Assembly: GCA_902802815.1 (NCBI GenBank)
Contig: CADCNQ010000007.1
Span: 18,181 to 82,180 of the forward strand
Length of the DNA: 64,000 nucleotides
Source: an uncultured Bacteroidales bacterium
GTDB taxonomy: Bacteria > Bacteroidota > Bacteroidia > Bacteroidales > Bacteroidaceae
Reading direction: 5' to 3'
Each line of letters starts with the position of its first letter. Positions within the stretch are counted from its first letter, which is position 1. Of the stretch, positions 47,376 to 56,161 are shown in pieces. Both the position numbers and the translations under genes were made by a program. The notes under the pieces are model-generated. The model saw only the letters and a program-made list of their open reading frames with translations. It was not told the DNA's origin and made no database searches.

Positions 47376-48215
47376 TCAGATCAGCATTCTGGTGCGTTTC
47401 CGATATTCCTCATATCCGGGTTTGTTCTGCCTCTGCCGCCGCTCCATCAGCGGTATGCTCACCAGCAGAAACAGCGCCGTGATAGCCACGGGACCGGCCA
47501 GGCGCCAGTCGATGACGCCCTGCGAGGCGTACATCACCCACACACCCCACCACATCAGTATCTCGCCGAAATAGTTCGGGTGCCTGCCCTTGCGCCAGAG
47601 TCCGACGTTGCAGTACTGTCCCGGATGCTCCTCGCGGAAACGGTGTATCTGCGTGTCGGCCACCAGTTGTATCGTGGCAGCTGCAAGGCATATCACGAAA
47701 CCCGCCCACATACCGACATTGGCCGTGACGTCACTGCCGAACAGTTCAAAACCGGGCAGCATAGCCATGAAAACCAACACCGTGGGCATCATGTTCAGTC
47801 CGAAGAAATTGGTCAACGCAAAGAGCACAGGAGGCTGTGTCCGGCGGTAAGTCGTATAGCGCCAGTCCTCGTGGTTCATCCCGCGGAAGGTGTACGCCCA
47901 GTTGCACGTGAGACGTATGCCCCAATACCACACGGCAATGAGGAGCAGCAGCACCGGCAGCGTGAACATTCCCTTGTGCAGCACCCATGCCGTGAATATC
48001 ACGGGCGGCGCCACACTCCAGTAGGGGTCATACACTGACACATTCCTGTAGAGCAGTCCGAAGCCCCACACAATGACGGTGGCCACGACGTCGGCAACGA
48101 ACACAGCCCACAGTTCACCCACCGCCGGTTCCAGATTCTCGAAGGCGATGCCTCCTGCCACCGTCGCCAGCAGGTAGATGACGGCGATGATGAAAATACT
48201 TTTGCTCTTACTCAT
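47376..48215 (-). CDS. DUF1295-family membrane protein, steroid 5-alpha-reductase-like
   Basis: A 279-aa integral membrane protein with about seven hydrophobic segments. Family landmarks are 'NVSVYDPYWSVAPPVIF' near residue 60 and the C-terminal 'GLWRKGRHPNYFGEILMWWGVW' region (key Arg, His-Pro-Asn-Tyr), which resembles the NADPH site of steroid reductases and isoprenylcysteine methyltransferases. The substrate is unknown. It is 18 bases downstream of the GH3 gene. The inverted repeat at 47331 separates it from the polyene operon. Confidence 0.88.
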   Translation of the reverse strand: MSKSKSIFIIAVIYLLATVAGGIAFENLEPAVGELWAVFVADVVATVIVWGFGLLYRNVSVYDPYWSVAPPVIFTAWVLHKGMFTLPVLLLLIAVWYWGIRLTCNWAYTFRGMNHEDWRYTTYRRTQPPVLFALTNFFGLNMMPTVLVFMAMLPGFELFGSDVTANVGMWAGFVICLAAATIQLVADTQIHRFREEHPGQYCNVGLWRKGRHPNYFGEILMWWGVWVMYASQGVIDWRLAGPVAITALFLLVSIPLMERRQRQNKPGYEEYRKRTRMLI

Positions 48216-48233
48216 ACTTTTTCCCTGTCATCT

Positions 48234-50873
48234 TCACTTCACCTCCACTTCCAGTGTCTTCAGGTCCTCCAGACGCGAACTGTTGCCGTAGAACAGCTGA
48301 TAGCGTCCCGGGTGGGCGTGCATCGTATTGGTGTTCACGTCGAAGAGTTCGAAGGAAGCAGGCGTGAGCTGCACCACAGCATCCACCGTCTGACCGGCTT
48401 TTACGTCAACACGCTGGAAGGCGCGCAGCGAACGCAGCGGACCCTCCTCATCCTGCATGTCGCGGATATACACCTGAACCACTTCTGTACCGTCGCGCAA
48501 CCCCTTGTTGGTCACAGGGACAGTGAGGCGGACGGCAGACTTCGGATCCTGAATCCGGAATCCCGAGTCGTCCAGTTTTGCCTCCCCTATCTCAAACTGT
48601 GTATAGCTGAGTCCGTAGCCGAATGGGAACAGGGCGTCGGAGAAGTAGCGATAGGTGCGTCCCTTCATCGAATAGTCCTCGTAGTCGGGCAACTGCTCCG
48701 TCGACTTGTAGAATGTCACGGACAGTTTGCCACTGGGGTTGCAGTTGCCGAAGAGCACGTCGGCGACGGCCGTTCCGCCCTCCTGACCGGCATACCACAC
48801 CTGCAGTATGGCATCGCAGCTCTCCGTTTCGGGCTGCAGGGCGATGGCCGAACCGGAACAGTTGACCAGCACCACCTTCTTGCCGGCATCCTTCAGGGCG
48901 CGCAGGAAATTGCGCTGCACGGCGGGCATTTCGATATTCGTACGGTCGCCGCCGCGGAAACCCTCCACATTCACGGGCATCTCCTCGCCTTCCAGTGCCG
49001 GTGAGATACCGCCCACGAAGACCACCGTCTCCACGCCGCTCAGCTGCGCTATGATTTTCTGGTAGTCGATGGGCATTTCCTTTGCCACATTGATTTTTAT
49101 GTCGCTGCCCCATGTCTCCACATACTGGTAGCGCACCTCGATACTGTACGTGCGACCGGCCTCCGCATCGATGACGGTACGCGTGGGTGTGCAGCGCCAG
49201 CTGTGCAGACGTTGCTTGCGCTCTCCGTCCACATACACCTCGTAGTGGCCCGTACCCTCCACGCTCACCACGTATTCACCGGCCTCGCGGGGTGTGAACT
49301 GCGTCTCGTAGCGTGCGGAGAAATCGGCCAGTTTCACTCCGGGTGCGAAGTTGTGCATACCGGCTGTGGTCACTGCCACCGGACTTGTGTAGTATTGTGT
49401 GGTGACGGGCGCTCCAGACATCTCGGTATTGTTCCAGAACATGCCGCGCAAACCCTTTCTGCCGCCCATCTGGCAGGCACTGGAGAGCAGTTCCTCCTTC
49501 ACCATAGTGTCCACGAAGTCGCAGCCGGGCAGATATATCAGTTTGCCGCCGGAGGACTTGCCGCCTGCCACCTTTTCCTTCTTCACCTTCATTTTGTCGC
49601 AGATGCCGTCGAGTATGCTCACGGTGTGGTTGGGCGTACCGTTGTAGTTGCCCCACATCATCGGTTTGTTGTCGGCATTGGGACCTATCACGGCGATGCG
49701 TCCCTTACCGGCCTTCAGGGGCAGCACGCCGCCCTTGTTCTGGAGCAGCACGATACTCTGGCGGGCCATCTCGAGCGATATCTGCGCGCTCTCCTTCGAC
49801 GACATTGCCGAGTAGGGTATCTTCGACCATTCCACCAGCGAGGGGTCGTCCATCTCGCCCAGGTCGAAGCGTCCCTCCAGCAGACGCACCACGTGCTTGT
49901 CCACATCCTCCTCCGTCATCAATCCGCGACGCACAGCCTCGGGGATGCTCTTATACACATAGCCGAAACCGCACTCCACATCCGTACCAGCCCTCGTACC
50001 CACCGCTGCGGCATGTACGGCATCGCTCGATGTCTTGTGGTTCTGATAAAAGTCACTCACGGCACCGCAGTCGCTCACCACCAGATACCGGAATCCCCAC
50101 TCGTCGCGCAGTATCTGCTGCAGCAGACGGGTGTTGCCGCAGCAGGGTTCATCATCGAGACGCTGGTAGGCACACATCACCTCGCGCACCTTGGCATCCT
50201 TCACCAGCACCTTGAAGGCAGGCAGATATGTCTCCTCCAGGTCACGTAGCGACACATCGTTCACGTTGGCCGTGTGACGTGTGTATTCCGGTCCGCTGTG
50301 CACGGCGTAGTGCTTGGCACAGGCCCACAGTTTGCGGTATTTCGACGTCTCGGGGCCCTGCAGTCCTCTCACCGCCTGCGCACCCATCACACCGCTCAGA
50401 TAGGGGTCCTCACCGTATGTCTCCTGACCGCGTCCCCAGCGCGGGTCGCGGAAGATGTTCACGTTGGGTGTCCACACGCTCAGGCTGTGGAATTTCTCGT
50501 CCTCACCGCCATTGTCCATGCGGTGGTGGTACTGTGCACGCTGTTCGGTGCTGGCGATGTCAAACACCTTATAGAGCAGGTCGGGATTGAACGACGAGGC
50601 CATTCCCACGGGTTCGGGAAACACGGTGACATTGGTCTGGTTGGCCGCACCGTGCAGCGCCTCGCTCCACCAGTAGAATTTCTTGATACCCAGTCGCGGT
50701 ATGGCGGGCGACTCGTCCATCATCAGCTGGGCTTTCTCCTCCAGCGTCAGACGTTTGCACAGGTCCTCGGCACGTTCGCGTGCGGAGAGGTTTGGATTCT
50801 GGTAGGGCAACTGCTGTGCTGCTCCTCCGAGGCACATCGCAAGTGCCGTCAGACAGGCAAATATCTTTTTCAT
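48234..50873 (-). CDS. Glycoside hydrolase family 3 with PA14 domain, xylosidase/glucosidase type
   Basis: An 879-aa exported enzyme (signal peptide 'KKIFACLTALAMCLGGAAQ'). The GH3 N-terminal barrel contains 'SVWTPNVNIFRDPRWGRGQETYGEDP' (shown in part) and the nucleophile Asp in 'YLVVSDCGAVSDFYQ'. A PA14 insertion is at about 480-590 ('HYEVYVDGERKQRLHSWR'). The C-terminal fibronectin-III-like domain ends it. The layout matches Bacteroidetes beta-xylosidases and glucosidases; the exact sugar cannot be read. It is driven by its own -7 box. Confidence 0.93.
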   Translation of the reverse strand: MKKIFACLTALAMCLGGAAQQLPYQNPNLSARERAEDLCKRLTLEEKAQLMMDESPAIPRLGIKKFYWWSEALHGAANQTNVTVFPEPVGMASSFNPDLLYKVFDIASTEQRAQYHHRMDNGGEDEKFHSLSVWTPNVNIFRDPRWGRGQETYGEDPYLSGVMGAQAVRGLQGPETSKYRKLWACAKHYAVHSGPEYTRHTANVNDVSLRDLEETYLPAFKVLVKDAKVREVMCAYQRLDDEPCCGNTRLLQQILRDEWGFRYLVVSDCGAVSDFYQNHKTSSDAVHAAAVGTRAGTDVECGFGYVYKSIPEAVRRGLMTEEDVDKHVVRLLEGRFDLGEMDDPSLVEWSKIPYSAMSSKESAQISLEMARQSIVLLQNKGGVLPLKAGKGRIAVIGPNADNKPMMWGNYNGTPNHTVSILDGICDKMKVKKEKVAGGKSSGGKLIYLPGCDFVDTMVKEELLSSACQMGGRKGLRGMFWNNTEMSGAPVTTQYYTSPVAVTTAGMHNFAPGVKLADFSARYETQFTPREAGEYVVSVEGTGHYEVYVDGERKQRLHSWRCTPTRTVIDAEAGRTYSIEVRYQYVETWGSDIKINVAKEMPIDYQKIIAQLSGVETVVFVGGISPALEGEEMPVNVEGFRGGDRTNIEMPAVQRNFLRALKDAGKKVVLVNCSGSAIALQPETESCDAILQVWYAGQEGGTAVADVLFGNCNPSGKLSVTFYKSTEQLPDYEDYSMKGRTYRYFSDALFPFGYGLSYTQFEIGEAKLDDSGFRIQDPKSAVRLTVPVTNKGLRDGTEVVQVYIRDMQDEEGPLRSLRAFQRVDVKAGQTVDAVVQLTPASFELFDVNTNTMHAHPGRYQLFYGNSSRLEDLKTLEVEVK

Positions 50874-50929
50874 GTTATATTTGGTTGATAAGGTGTAATT
50901 TTACAGACTATTATATGCTTCTCACCATG

Positions 50930-50937
50930 CAAAGATA
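50930..50937 (-). promoter_or_regulatory. -7 box for the GH3 gene
   Basis: Reads TATCTTTG on the minus strand, 56 bases before the ATG at 50873. Confidence 0.6.
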
Positions 50938-50950
50938 TGAAATTTCGTTT

Positions 50951-50978
50951 AGAGTTGAGAGTGTAGAGTGTAGAGATT
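50951..50978. repeat. Heptanucleotide tandem repeat (AGAGTNT-type, 4 units)
   Basis: Units AGAGTTG, AGAGTGT, AGAGTGT, AGAGATT in the divergent gap between the GH3 and antiporter genes. First of several 7-bp arrays in 50.9-56.2 kb. Confidence 0.75.
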
Positions 50979-51096
50979 TTCGTTTAACTCTCCATTTTTC
51001 CTGTCCAGAGCTATCCGGAACCCTCCGCGTGTGCCGTATTTTTTCTGTTTTTCCTGTTTTCGGCTGCAAAGTTAAGAACTCATTCCTGCATCCCGG

Positions 51097-51126
51097 TTGC
51101 AGAATGCAGAATTTTTCGTATATTTG
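51097..51126 (+). promoter_or_regulatory. Complete -33/-7 promoter of the NhaC-type antiporter
   Basis: TTG (51097-51099), 19-base spacer, TATATTTG (51119-51126). The first ATG of the gene follows 11 bases later. Confidence 0.7.
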
Positions 51127-51137
51127 CAGTAAATTTT

Positions 51138-52781
51138 ATGACAACAGGTGAGATGAGATTATCTAAATTCATAAAATCCATAAAACCCGGCAAGTACGAA
51201 ACGCCTACCAACGCGGCGCTCATTGCCGTGGTGCTCTTCCTGGGCTGGCTGAACTATGCCGTGGCCTACGAACACATGCCGGTGAAGGACACCGTGTGGG
51301 CCCTCACACCGCCCCTCATTGCCATCCTCATGGCACTGGTCACCAGAGAGGTCTACAGTTCCCTGTTTCTCGGCGTACTGACGGGCGCCATGCTCAACCG
51401 CGACTTCGACCCTGTCAACGGCATCAACCGCCTTCTCCCGGACGGCATCATCACCGTGCTCTCCGACAAGTGGAACATCGGCATCCTGCTCTTTCTGATT
51501 ATCCTGGGCACCATGGTGCAGATGATGAACCGCACCGGCGGCTCTGCGGCCTTCGGTCTCTGGGCCTCCCGCCATATCAGGAGCCGGGTGGGGGCACAGC
51601 TGGCCACGGTGTTGCTGGGCTGTCTGATTTTCATCGACGACTACTTCAACTGCCTCACCGTGGGTTCCGTCATGCGACCCGTCACCGACAAGCATCGGAT
51701 CAGCCGCGCCAAACTGGCCTATCTCATCGACTCCACTGCGGCGCCCGTCTGCATCATCGCACCTCTCTCGTCGTGGGCCGCTGCGGTGTCGGGGTTCATC
51801 AAAGATGAAAACGGCATCAGCCTCTTCATCCAGTCCATCCCCTTCAACTTCTACGCGCTGCTGACGCTGGCGATGATTGTCCTCATCACCGTCATGAAGC
51901 TCGACTACGGTCCCATGCTGAAGCACGAGAGGAATGCCCTTGGCGGCGACCTCTTCACCTCCGGCAAACAGCGCCCGCCCCGTGCTGAGGCGCCGGGTCG
52001 CGCTGCGCCGGGCCGCGTGGCCGACCTGGTGATTCCCGTGGTCTTTCTCGTCATCGGCTGTGTCATCGGCATGATTTACACGGGCGGTTTCTTCAGCGGC
52101 AAGAACTTCGTCACCGCCTTTGCCGAGAGCAATGCCTCTTTGGGACTGGTGATGGGCTCTTCCGTAGCCCTTGCGCTCACCGTGGCATATTATCTGCTGC
52201 GCCGCTCTACATCGTTCGGCGACTGTATGGACTGCCTGCCCGAGGGTTTTCGCCAAATGGTTCCCGCCATACTGATTCTGGTGCTTGCCTGGTCGCTGAA
52301 GCATATGACGGACAGCCTGGGTGCAGCAACCTATGTAGCCGGCCTCACAGCGCATACTGCCACCGGCCTGATGAACTTCCTGCCCGCCGTCATCTTTGTT
52401 GTCGCCGTGGGCCTGGCCTTCGCTTCGGGCACGTCGTGGGGCACGTTCGGCATTCTGATTCCCATCGTGATTTCCTGCTTCCAGAGCATCGACCGCGAAC
52501 TCATGGTGATTTCCATCTCGGCCTGCATGGCGGGTGCCGTGTGCGGCGACCACTGCTCTCCGATTTCCGACACCACCATCCTGTCGTCGGCGGGTGCTCA
52601 GTGCAACCACCTCAACCACGTCATCACGCAACTGCCTTATTCTCTGACGGTGGCTTCCGTGTCGTTCTTCACCTTCCTCGTGGCGGGCTTCACCAGGAGC
52701 GCGCTGCTCTCCTTGGCCTCCGGTCTCGTGCTGCTGTTGCTGCAACTGTGGTTTTTCAGGAGAAAGATGAAGGGCCAGTGA
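51138..52781 (+). CDS. NhaC-family Na+/H+ antiporter
   Basis: A 547-aa inner-membrane protein with about 12 hydrophobic segments. NhaC-family landmarks are 'FIDDYFNCLTVGSVMRPVTD' and 'SPISDTTILSSAGAQCNHLNH' with 'SGTSWGTFGILIPIV' between, containing the Asp and Thr/Ser residues of the ion path. The ATG at 51138 follows the promoter by 11 bases; a second ATG at 51153, after GGTGAG, is an equal candidate. It exports sodium in exchange for protons. A strong terminator follows the stop. Confidence 0.9.
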   Translation: MTTGEMRLSKFIKSIKPGKYETPTNAALIAVVLFLGWLNYAVAYEHMPVKDTVWALTPPLIAILMALVTREVYSSLFLGVLTGAMLNRDFDPVNGINRLLPDGIITVLSDKWNIGILLFLIILGTMVQMMNRTGGSAAFGLWASRHIRSRVGAQLATVLLGCLIFIDDYFNCLTVGSVMRPVTDKHRISRAKLAYLIDSTAAPVCIIAPLSSWAAAVSGFIKDENGISLFIQSIPFNFYALLTLAMIVLITVMKLDYGPMLKHERNALGGDLFTSGKQRPPRAEAPGRAAPGRVADLVIPVVFLVIGCVIGMIYTGGFFSGKNFVTAFAESNASLGLVMGSSVALALTVAYYLLRRSTSFGDCMDCLPEGFRQMVPAILILVLAWSLKHMTDSLGAATYVAGLTAHTATGLMNFLPAVIFVVAVGLAFASGTSWGTFGILIPIVISCFQSIDRELMVISISACMAGAVCGDHCSPISDTTILSSAGAQCNHLNHVITQLPYSLTVASVSFFTFLVAGFTRSALLSLASGLVLLLLQLWFFRRKMKGQ

Positions 52782-52784
52782 CCG

Positions 52785-52832
52785 AAACAAGGGCCGCAGG
52801 AATTGCTCTTACGGCCCTTGTTGGTTTCATTT
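52785..52832 (+). terminator. Rho-independent terminator of the antiporter gene
   Basis: AACAAGGGCCG / CGGCCCTTGTT arms (52786-52796, 52812-52822), followed by GGTTTCATTTTT. Confidence 0.85.
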
Positions 52833-52840
52833 TTCACGCA

Positions 52841-52874
52841 TAAAAAGCCACCGGCGCCATTACGCGCCAGCGGC
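52841..52874 (-). terminator. Terminator of the DUF3987 module
   Basis: On the minus strand GCCGCTGGCGC pairs with GCGCCGGTGGC (with G-U/mismatch) around a 6-base loop, followed by TTTTTA. It lies 18 bases past the stop at 52893. Confidence 0.75.
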
Positions 52875-52883
52875 CTGTTCTAG

Positions 52884-52935
52884 TTTCAGGTTTCAGGTTT
52901 CAGCCTTCTTACATCTTACATCTGACCTCTTACTT
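52884..52935. repeat. Two heptanucleotide arrays at the 3' end of a small gene
   Basis: TTTCAGG, TTTCAGG, TTTCAG at 52884-52903, and CTTACAT, CTTACAT, CTGACCT, CTTACTT at 52908-52935. The last codons and the stop codon of the 133-aa gene fall inside these arrays. Confidence 0.8.
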
Positions 52936-53294
52936 TTCTTCTTATTGACATTGATCGGTGTGGCATTGGGGAAGGCGATGGTGTAGGCGGCATCGAGGGC
53001 TTTGAGATTCACCTTATAGCAACTGATGCCAAGCGACACAGCGGTGAGGGCGCGGAGCAGTTCACGGGGCTTGCGAGGAGAGAGCAAGGGCGAGGGCAGT
53101 TCGTTCCATCCTTCCTGACCGCAGCGGGTGCACACCTCCCAGATGAAGTCGTCGGTGGCTCTCGTGCCGAACCACAGGCGAAGTACGTTGCGGATGCAGT
53201 AGCGGCGGTATTGCCCCTGGAGGAGCTGCCTCGTGCGCTCCAGCCGAAGCCAGAGCTGCACGAAACATTCTTGGGTGTTGGAGACGGTGATCAT
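52893..53294 (-). CDS. Small protein of unknown function, last gene of the DUF3987 module
   Basis: A 133-aa basic protein I do not recognise. It has many Arg and Leu residues and Cys pairs ('VCTRCGQEGWNEL'), but no full zinc motif. Its start overlaps the DUF3987 stop (ATGA). The C-terminal tail ('KKSKRSDVRCKKAET') is encoded by heptanucleotide repeats, so the natural C-terminus may have been altered by repeat insertion. Context suggests an accessory role to the large protein upstream. Confidence 0.6.
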   Translation of the reverse strand: MITVSNTQECFVQLWLRLERTRQLLQGQYRRYCIRNVLRLWFGTRATDDFIWEVCTRCGQEGWNELPSPLLSPRKPRELLRALTAVSLGISCYKVNLKALDAAYTIAFPNATPINVNKKKSKRSDVRCKKAET

Positions 53295-55573
53295 AGTTTT
53301 GTACCGAACTTTAGTTTGTACGTTTCCGTCTTGCAGTAGCGACCGCTCACTTCATCGAGGACAATATATCCACGATTTGTCCACACGCGGAGAGCATTAC
53401 CGCCATCTCCGCTACGTCCCAGACTTTCTCGCATTTGGAAATACTGCTCCCTGTTGAATTCGTCGGGCAGTAGGTCCAAAAGGTTCTTTGGCCCCGACTG
53501 GCGCTGTATTTCCACCTCATAGCGCAGTTCCTTCTCCAGCTCCTGACCGAAGTAGAGCATCTTGCACCACATGTTATACTGCTCCGTCCAGCGCACAAAG
53601 TCGGCAATCTCCTTACTCCACTTGCAGCCGTGAGCCACGTAGAGCACCATACCCTTGAGCCATGCTATCACGTTGGCGCGATAAGACAACACCCTGTAAG
53701 CCTCTGATTCGTAGAGACGTGCGGCGTCGCTGTTCTCCTGTCTCATATCGAGCGCCAGACGCTTGGCCTGCGCACATTCTATCAGACCGCTGGCAGCATC
53801 CAGACGCTCGATATAGGGCTTCAGTTCCTGTGCGAAAGCATGGTCGTAGATGCCCAGCACGGGAGGCGTATCGTCATCATCGCTACGGATAATCGTCGAA
53901 ACATCCAGTCGGCTCACCGTGCCGTCGTTCACCATCTTCCAGAAGAACTTGCGGGCGTTGGGAGGCGTTGTCGAGGCGTTGAAGTTCCAGCGCAACGGTG
54001 CGATACCGCTTACAGAATCGGCACCTACGCGCTCCTGACCGGCCAACGAGTTGTCGAAAGCCTTACGAATCAGCAAGCCCACCTCGTCCGCAGTACCCTT
54101 TGATGTCACCTTCTTCAGGGCCTCTATCTCATCCACGATGGTGTAGATGAAGCGCTGCCCGTTGTTGTGAGCATCCACAATGCGCTGGTTGAATACGGCA
54201 TCGGTGAGGTTATCTATCAGCATCTGTATGCAGATATCCGTCGGGCGCGGGTCTTTCTTCTGCCTGGCGCCGGGATTTTTCTGCTTCCATTCGGCCTCTC
54301 GCTGGCGGTTTGGCTGGTCGCGCAGACGGATGTCCTCCATGATATACTCGATGGGTTTCTTGATGCTGCCCTTGCCGATACTCTGACTGCCTATCAGCAC
54401 GTTCATGAAGGTGGCTTCGTGCTCCACATTGTCCCAGTAGCGGAACTTCACTCCATGCAGATGTGCGCCCAGTGCGGGGAACACGGCGCTGGCCACAGCG
54501 GGCTTGTAGAAGTCGGGCACGTTCTTCGTGAGCAGCCTCACCAGGGGCGGCAGTTTTGAGGGCATGGGCGGAGGTGTCTGCAGCGTGCCTCCGCAGGCCT
54601 TCACGGCGCTTTGGGATTTCAGTGCCTGCAACACCTGTTTCAGTCTGTATGGCATACCTTTGCGAGGCTCCTTCAGGGCGTTTTCAATGGTCTTGCGCCA
54701 CTCTGCCTCTTCTTCGGGAGAGCAATTCTGCTCCCCTCCCCCAAAGGGGGAGTCGGAGGGGGCTTTCCAATAGTTAGGTATTATCTGCATCATCTTCTCC
54801 AGCGAATAGCCGCAGATGCCGCGTAGCGTCATAGCCAGTTCGAAGGTCAGCACATTGCGGTCGCCGTCCACAGGTTCCTTCCCGTCGTTGAACAGTTCCC
54901 AATACTTTTGGATGATTTCGCTATAGGGCGTGCCATGATAATGTGTCGGGAAACGACCGGCCCCCTCTACCTCCCCCTTTGGGGGAGTACTTGGTGTTTG
55001 ATTGATAACTGACGGAGCATCAGAGCACTCCCCCAAAGGGGGAGCGGGGAGGGGGCAGAAAATCTCATCATCGAGAAAAAGCAAATCCTCCTCGCTGGCA
55101 GTTGTGGTGTAGAAGACGCGAGTGATGTCCTTGGCTCCCTTGTCGTACTCCACACCCAGCAGGTCGCTGGCCCACTTGAGGTTTTCTTCCTGCGTGAGTT
55201 CCGGCCGACGCTTGAATACAAGATGATAACCCTTGCCTCTCGCGCTCAGCTCCAGCATCAGCAGGCCCAGTTCGTCTTTCTTCTCAAGGATGCGCTCCCC
55301 GACGCTTTGCATCTCTTCGGCCTTGATGTGGTCAACGTCCATACCTATGGTAGTGCTCATCAGGGTGCTTCCCTTCAGCGTGCCGTCTTCATTGGGCAGG
55401 CATGAGTAGTTCATCTGTATGAGGCGGTTTTTCTGTCGGTCCTCACCGCTGCGAACGAGTTTAATCACTTCCTGCTGCTTCTCGCTGCCGCGCAACTGCA
55501 GGTATTCCTCTCTGGTGAGGACAGGGCGCATCATCTTCGCCCCGTCCTTATAGTATATTACATGTACGCTCAT
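53291..55573 (-). CDS. VirE-N/DUF3987-type protein with repeat-encoded insertions
   Basis: 760 aa from the ATG at 55573. In-frame codons before it are heptanucleotide repeats. The N-terminal 170 residues resemble the BT4734/VirE-N primase-like domain ('TTIGMDVDHIKAEEMQ', 'ARGKGYHLVFKRRPELTQEE'). The C-terminal half has a P-loop-like region in 'FMNVLIGSQSIGKGSIKKPI' and 'FIYTIVDEIEALKKV' (Walker B-like), as in DUF3987 proteins of mobile elements. Two stretches, about residues 173-207 and 269-280, are proline/glycine-rich and encoded by palindromic repeats, so they look like in-frame insertions. A DNA-replication-like role is inferred from the family. Confidence 0.8.
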   Translation of the reverse strand: MSVHVIYYKDGAKMMRPVLTREEYLQLRGSEKQQEVIKLVRSGEDRQKNRLIQMNYSCLPNEDGTLKGSTLMSTTIGMDVDHIKAEEMQSVGERILEKKDELGLLMLELSARGKGYHLVFKRRPELTQEENLKWASDLLGVEYDKGAKDITRVFYTTTASEEDLLFLDDEIFCPLPAPPLGECSDAPSVINQTPSTPPKGEVEGAGRFPTHYHGTPYSEIIQKYWELFNDGKEPVDGDRNVLTFELAMTLRGICGYSLEKMMQIIPNYWKAPSDSPFGGGEQNCSPEEEAEWRKTIENALKEPRKGMPYRLKQVLQALKSQSAVKACGGTLQTPPPMPSKLPPLVRLLTKNVPDFYKPAVASAVFPALGAHLHGVKFRYWDNVEHEATFMNVLIGSQSIGKGSIKKPIEYIMEDIRLRDQPNRQREAEWKQKNPGARQKKDPRPTDICIQMLIDNLTDAVFNQRIVDAHNNGQRFIYTIVDEIEALKKVTSKGTADEVGLLIRKAFDNSLAGQERVGADSVSGIAPLRWNFNASTTPPNARKFFWKMVNDGTVSRLDVSTIIRSDDDDTPPVLGIYDHAFAQELKPYIERLDAASGLIECAQAKRLALDMRQENSDAARLYESEAYRVLSYRANVIAWLKGMVLYVAHGCKWSKEIADFVRWTEQYNMWCKMLYFGQELEKELRYEVEIQRQSGPKNLLDLLPDEFNREQYFQMRESLGRSGDGGNALRVWTNRGYIVLDEVSGRYCKTETYKLKFGTKL
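54736..54752. repeat. Palindromic element, copy 1, inside the DUF3987 gene
   Basis: CTCCCCCAAAGGGGGAG, a perfect palindrome around AAA, followed by TCGGAGGGGGCTTTCC. Same core as copies 2 and 3 at 54957-55059. It encodes 'SDSPFGGGEQ' in the gene. Confidence 0.9.
54957..55059. repeat. Inverted pair of palindromic elements inside the DUF3987 gene
   Basis: Copy 2 core at 54971-54987 and copy 3 core at 55028-55044, both CTCCCCC(TTT/AAA)GGGGGAG. Flanking GGCCCCCTCTAC and CGGGGAGGGGGCAG make the two copies face each other across 40 bases, giving a large hairpin. The pair is translated in frame. Confidence 0.9.
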
Positions 55574-55608
55574 TTCGATAATTGATAATTGATAATTGAC
55601 AATTGACA
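55574..55608. repeat. Heptanucleotide array at the DUF3987 start codon
   Basis: ATTGATA x2 and ATTGACA x2 with a partial unit before. It abuts the ATG at 55573 and would displace the ribosome-binding region. Confidence 0.85.
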
Positions 55609-55624
55609 ATTTTGTCTTTAACCG

Positions 55625-56002
55625 TTAACCGTTAATCATTAAAGACATGGCCTTTCGAGCGATGGCGCGAGCCTGGCGCAGGAGCTGTTCGGGCAGTTCG
55701 TTCACACGATCCTCGGGCAGGGAGAATACGAAGTAGTAGCGGCCGTCTTTACCCAGAGTGAGCGAGCTGTTGTCCTCGCGGAAGATGGGTGTGTTTTTAA
55801 CGCGCTTGGGGCGCTCTGTAGCGTACACGTTGCCGTCGCGCATAATCTGCAGCTTGAAGTTACCCGTATAGGGTTCCACTTGGATGTCGTCGCAGCACTC
55901 GAAGTCTGCGGTATGCAATCCTTTTTCCGACTGGCCGAAGACCATCAGGCCCTTGGCGGTGACTAAACTCTGGTTGTTCTGGTTCTTTGCAGAAACTTTC
56001 AT
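55625..56002 (-). CDS. Small protein of unknown function in the DUF3987 module
   Basis: A 125-aa soluble protein with no recognised motif. It has an N-terminal lysine/asparagine-rich start ('KVSAKNQNNQSLVTAKG'), a beta-rich middle ('FECCDDIQVEPYTGNFKLQIM') and a helical end ('PEQLLRQARAIARKAMSL'). It lies in the same transcription unit, with heptamer arrays on both sides. Its partners suggest a mobile-element-derived unit. Confidence 0.65.
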   Translation of the reverse strand: MKVSAKNQNNQSLVTAKGLMVFGQSEKGLHTADFECCDDIQVEPYTGNFKLQIMRDGNVYATERPKRVKNTPIFREDNSSLTLGKDGRYYFVFSLPEDRVNELPEQLLRQARAIARKAMSLMING

Positions 56003-56090
56003 TGTTTTTTGAGTTTTGCGAGAAGAAGGTCGGATTCTTTGGCCATTTACTCGAGAACATCCTCCTCGGCTTCAACTCAGGTTAAAATTA

Positions 56091-56159
56091 ATTGATAATT
56101 GATAATTGACAATTGATAATTGCAAACAACTTGTCTACTCGTCAACTTGTCAACTTGTC
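56091..56159. repeat. Heptamer array plus octamer array
   Basis: Heptamers ATTGATA, ATTGATA, ATTGACA, ATTGATA at 56091-56118, then octamers AACTTGTC, TACTCGTC, AACTTGTC, AACTTGTC at 56128-56159. They fill the 159-base gap between two small genes. Confidence 0.85.
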
Positions 56160-56161
56160 TA

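Noticed and set aside
50999..51120. A hidden small gene in the gap before the antiporter
   Set aside because: The gap holds a heptamer array and promoter elements; no frame with a start site and codon pattern stands out.
51159..52790. 543-codon frame antisense to the antiporter
   Set aside because: His/Gly/Asp-rich shadow typical of antisense reading of a membrane-protein gene; the plus-strand frame has promoter, membrane segments and terminator.
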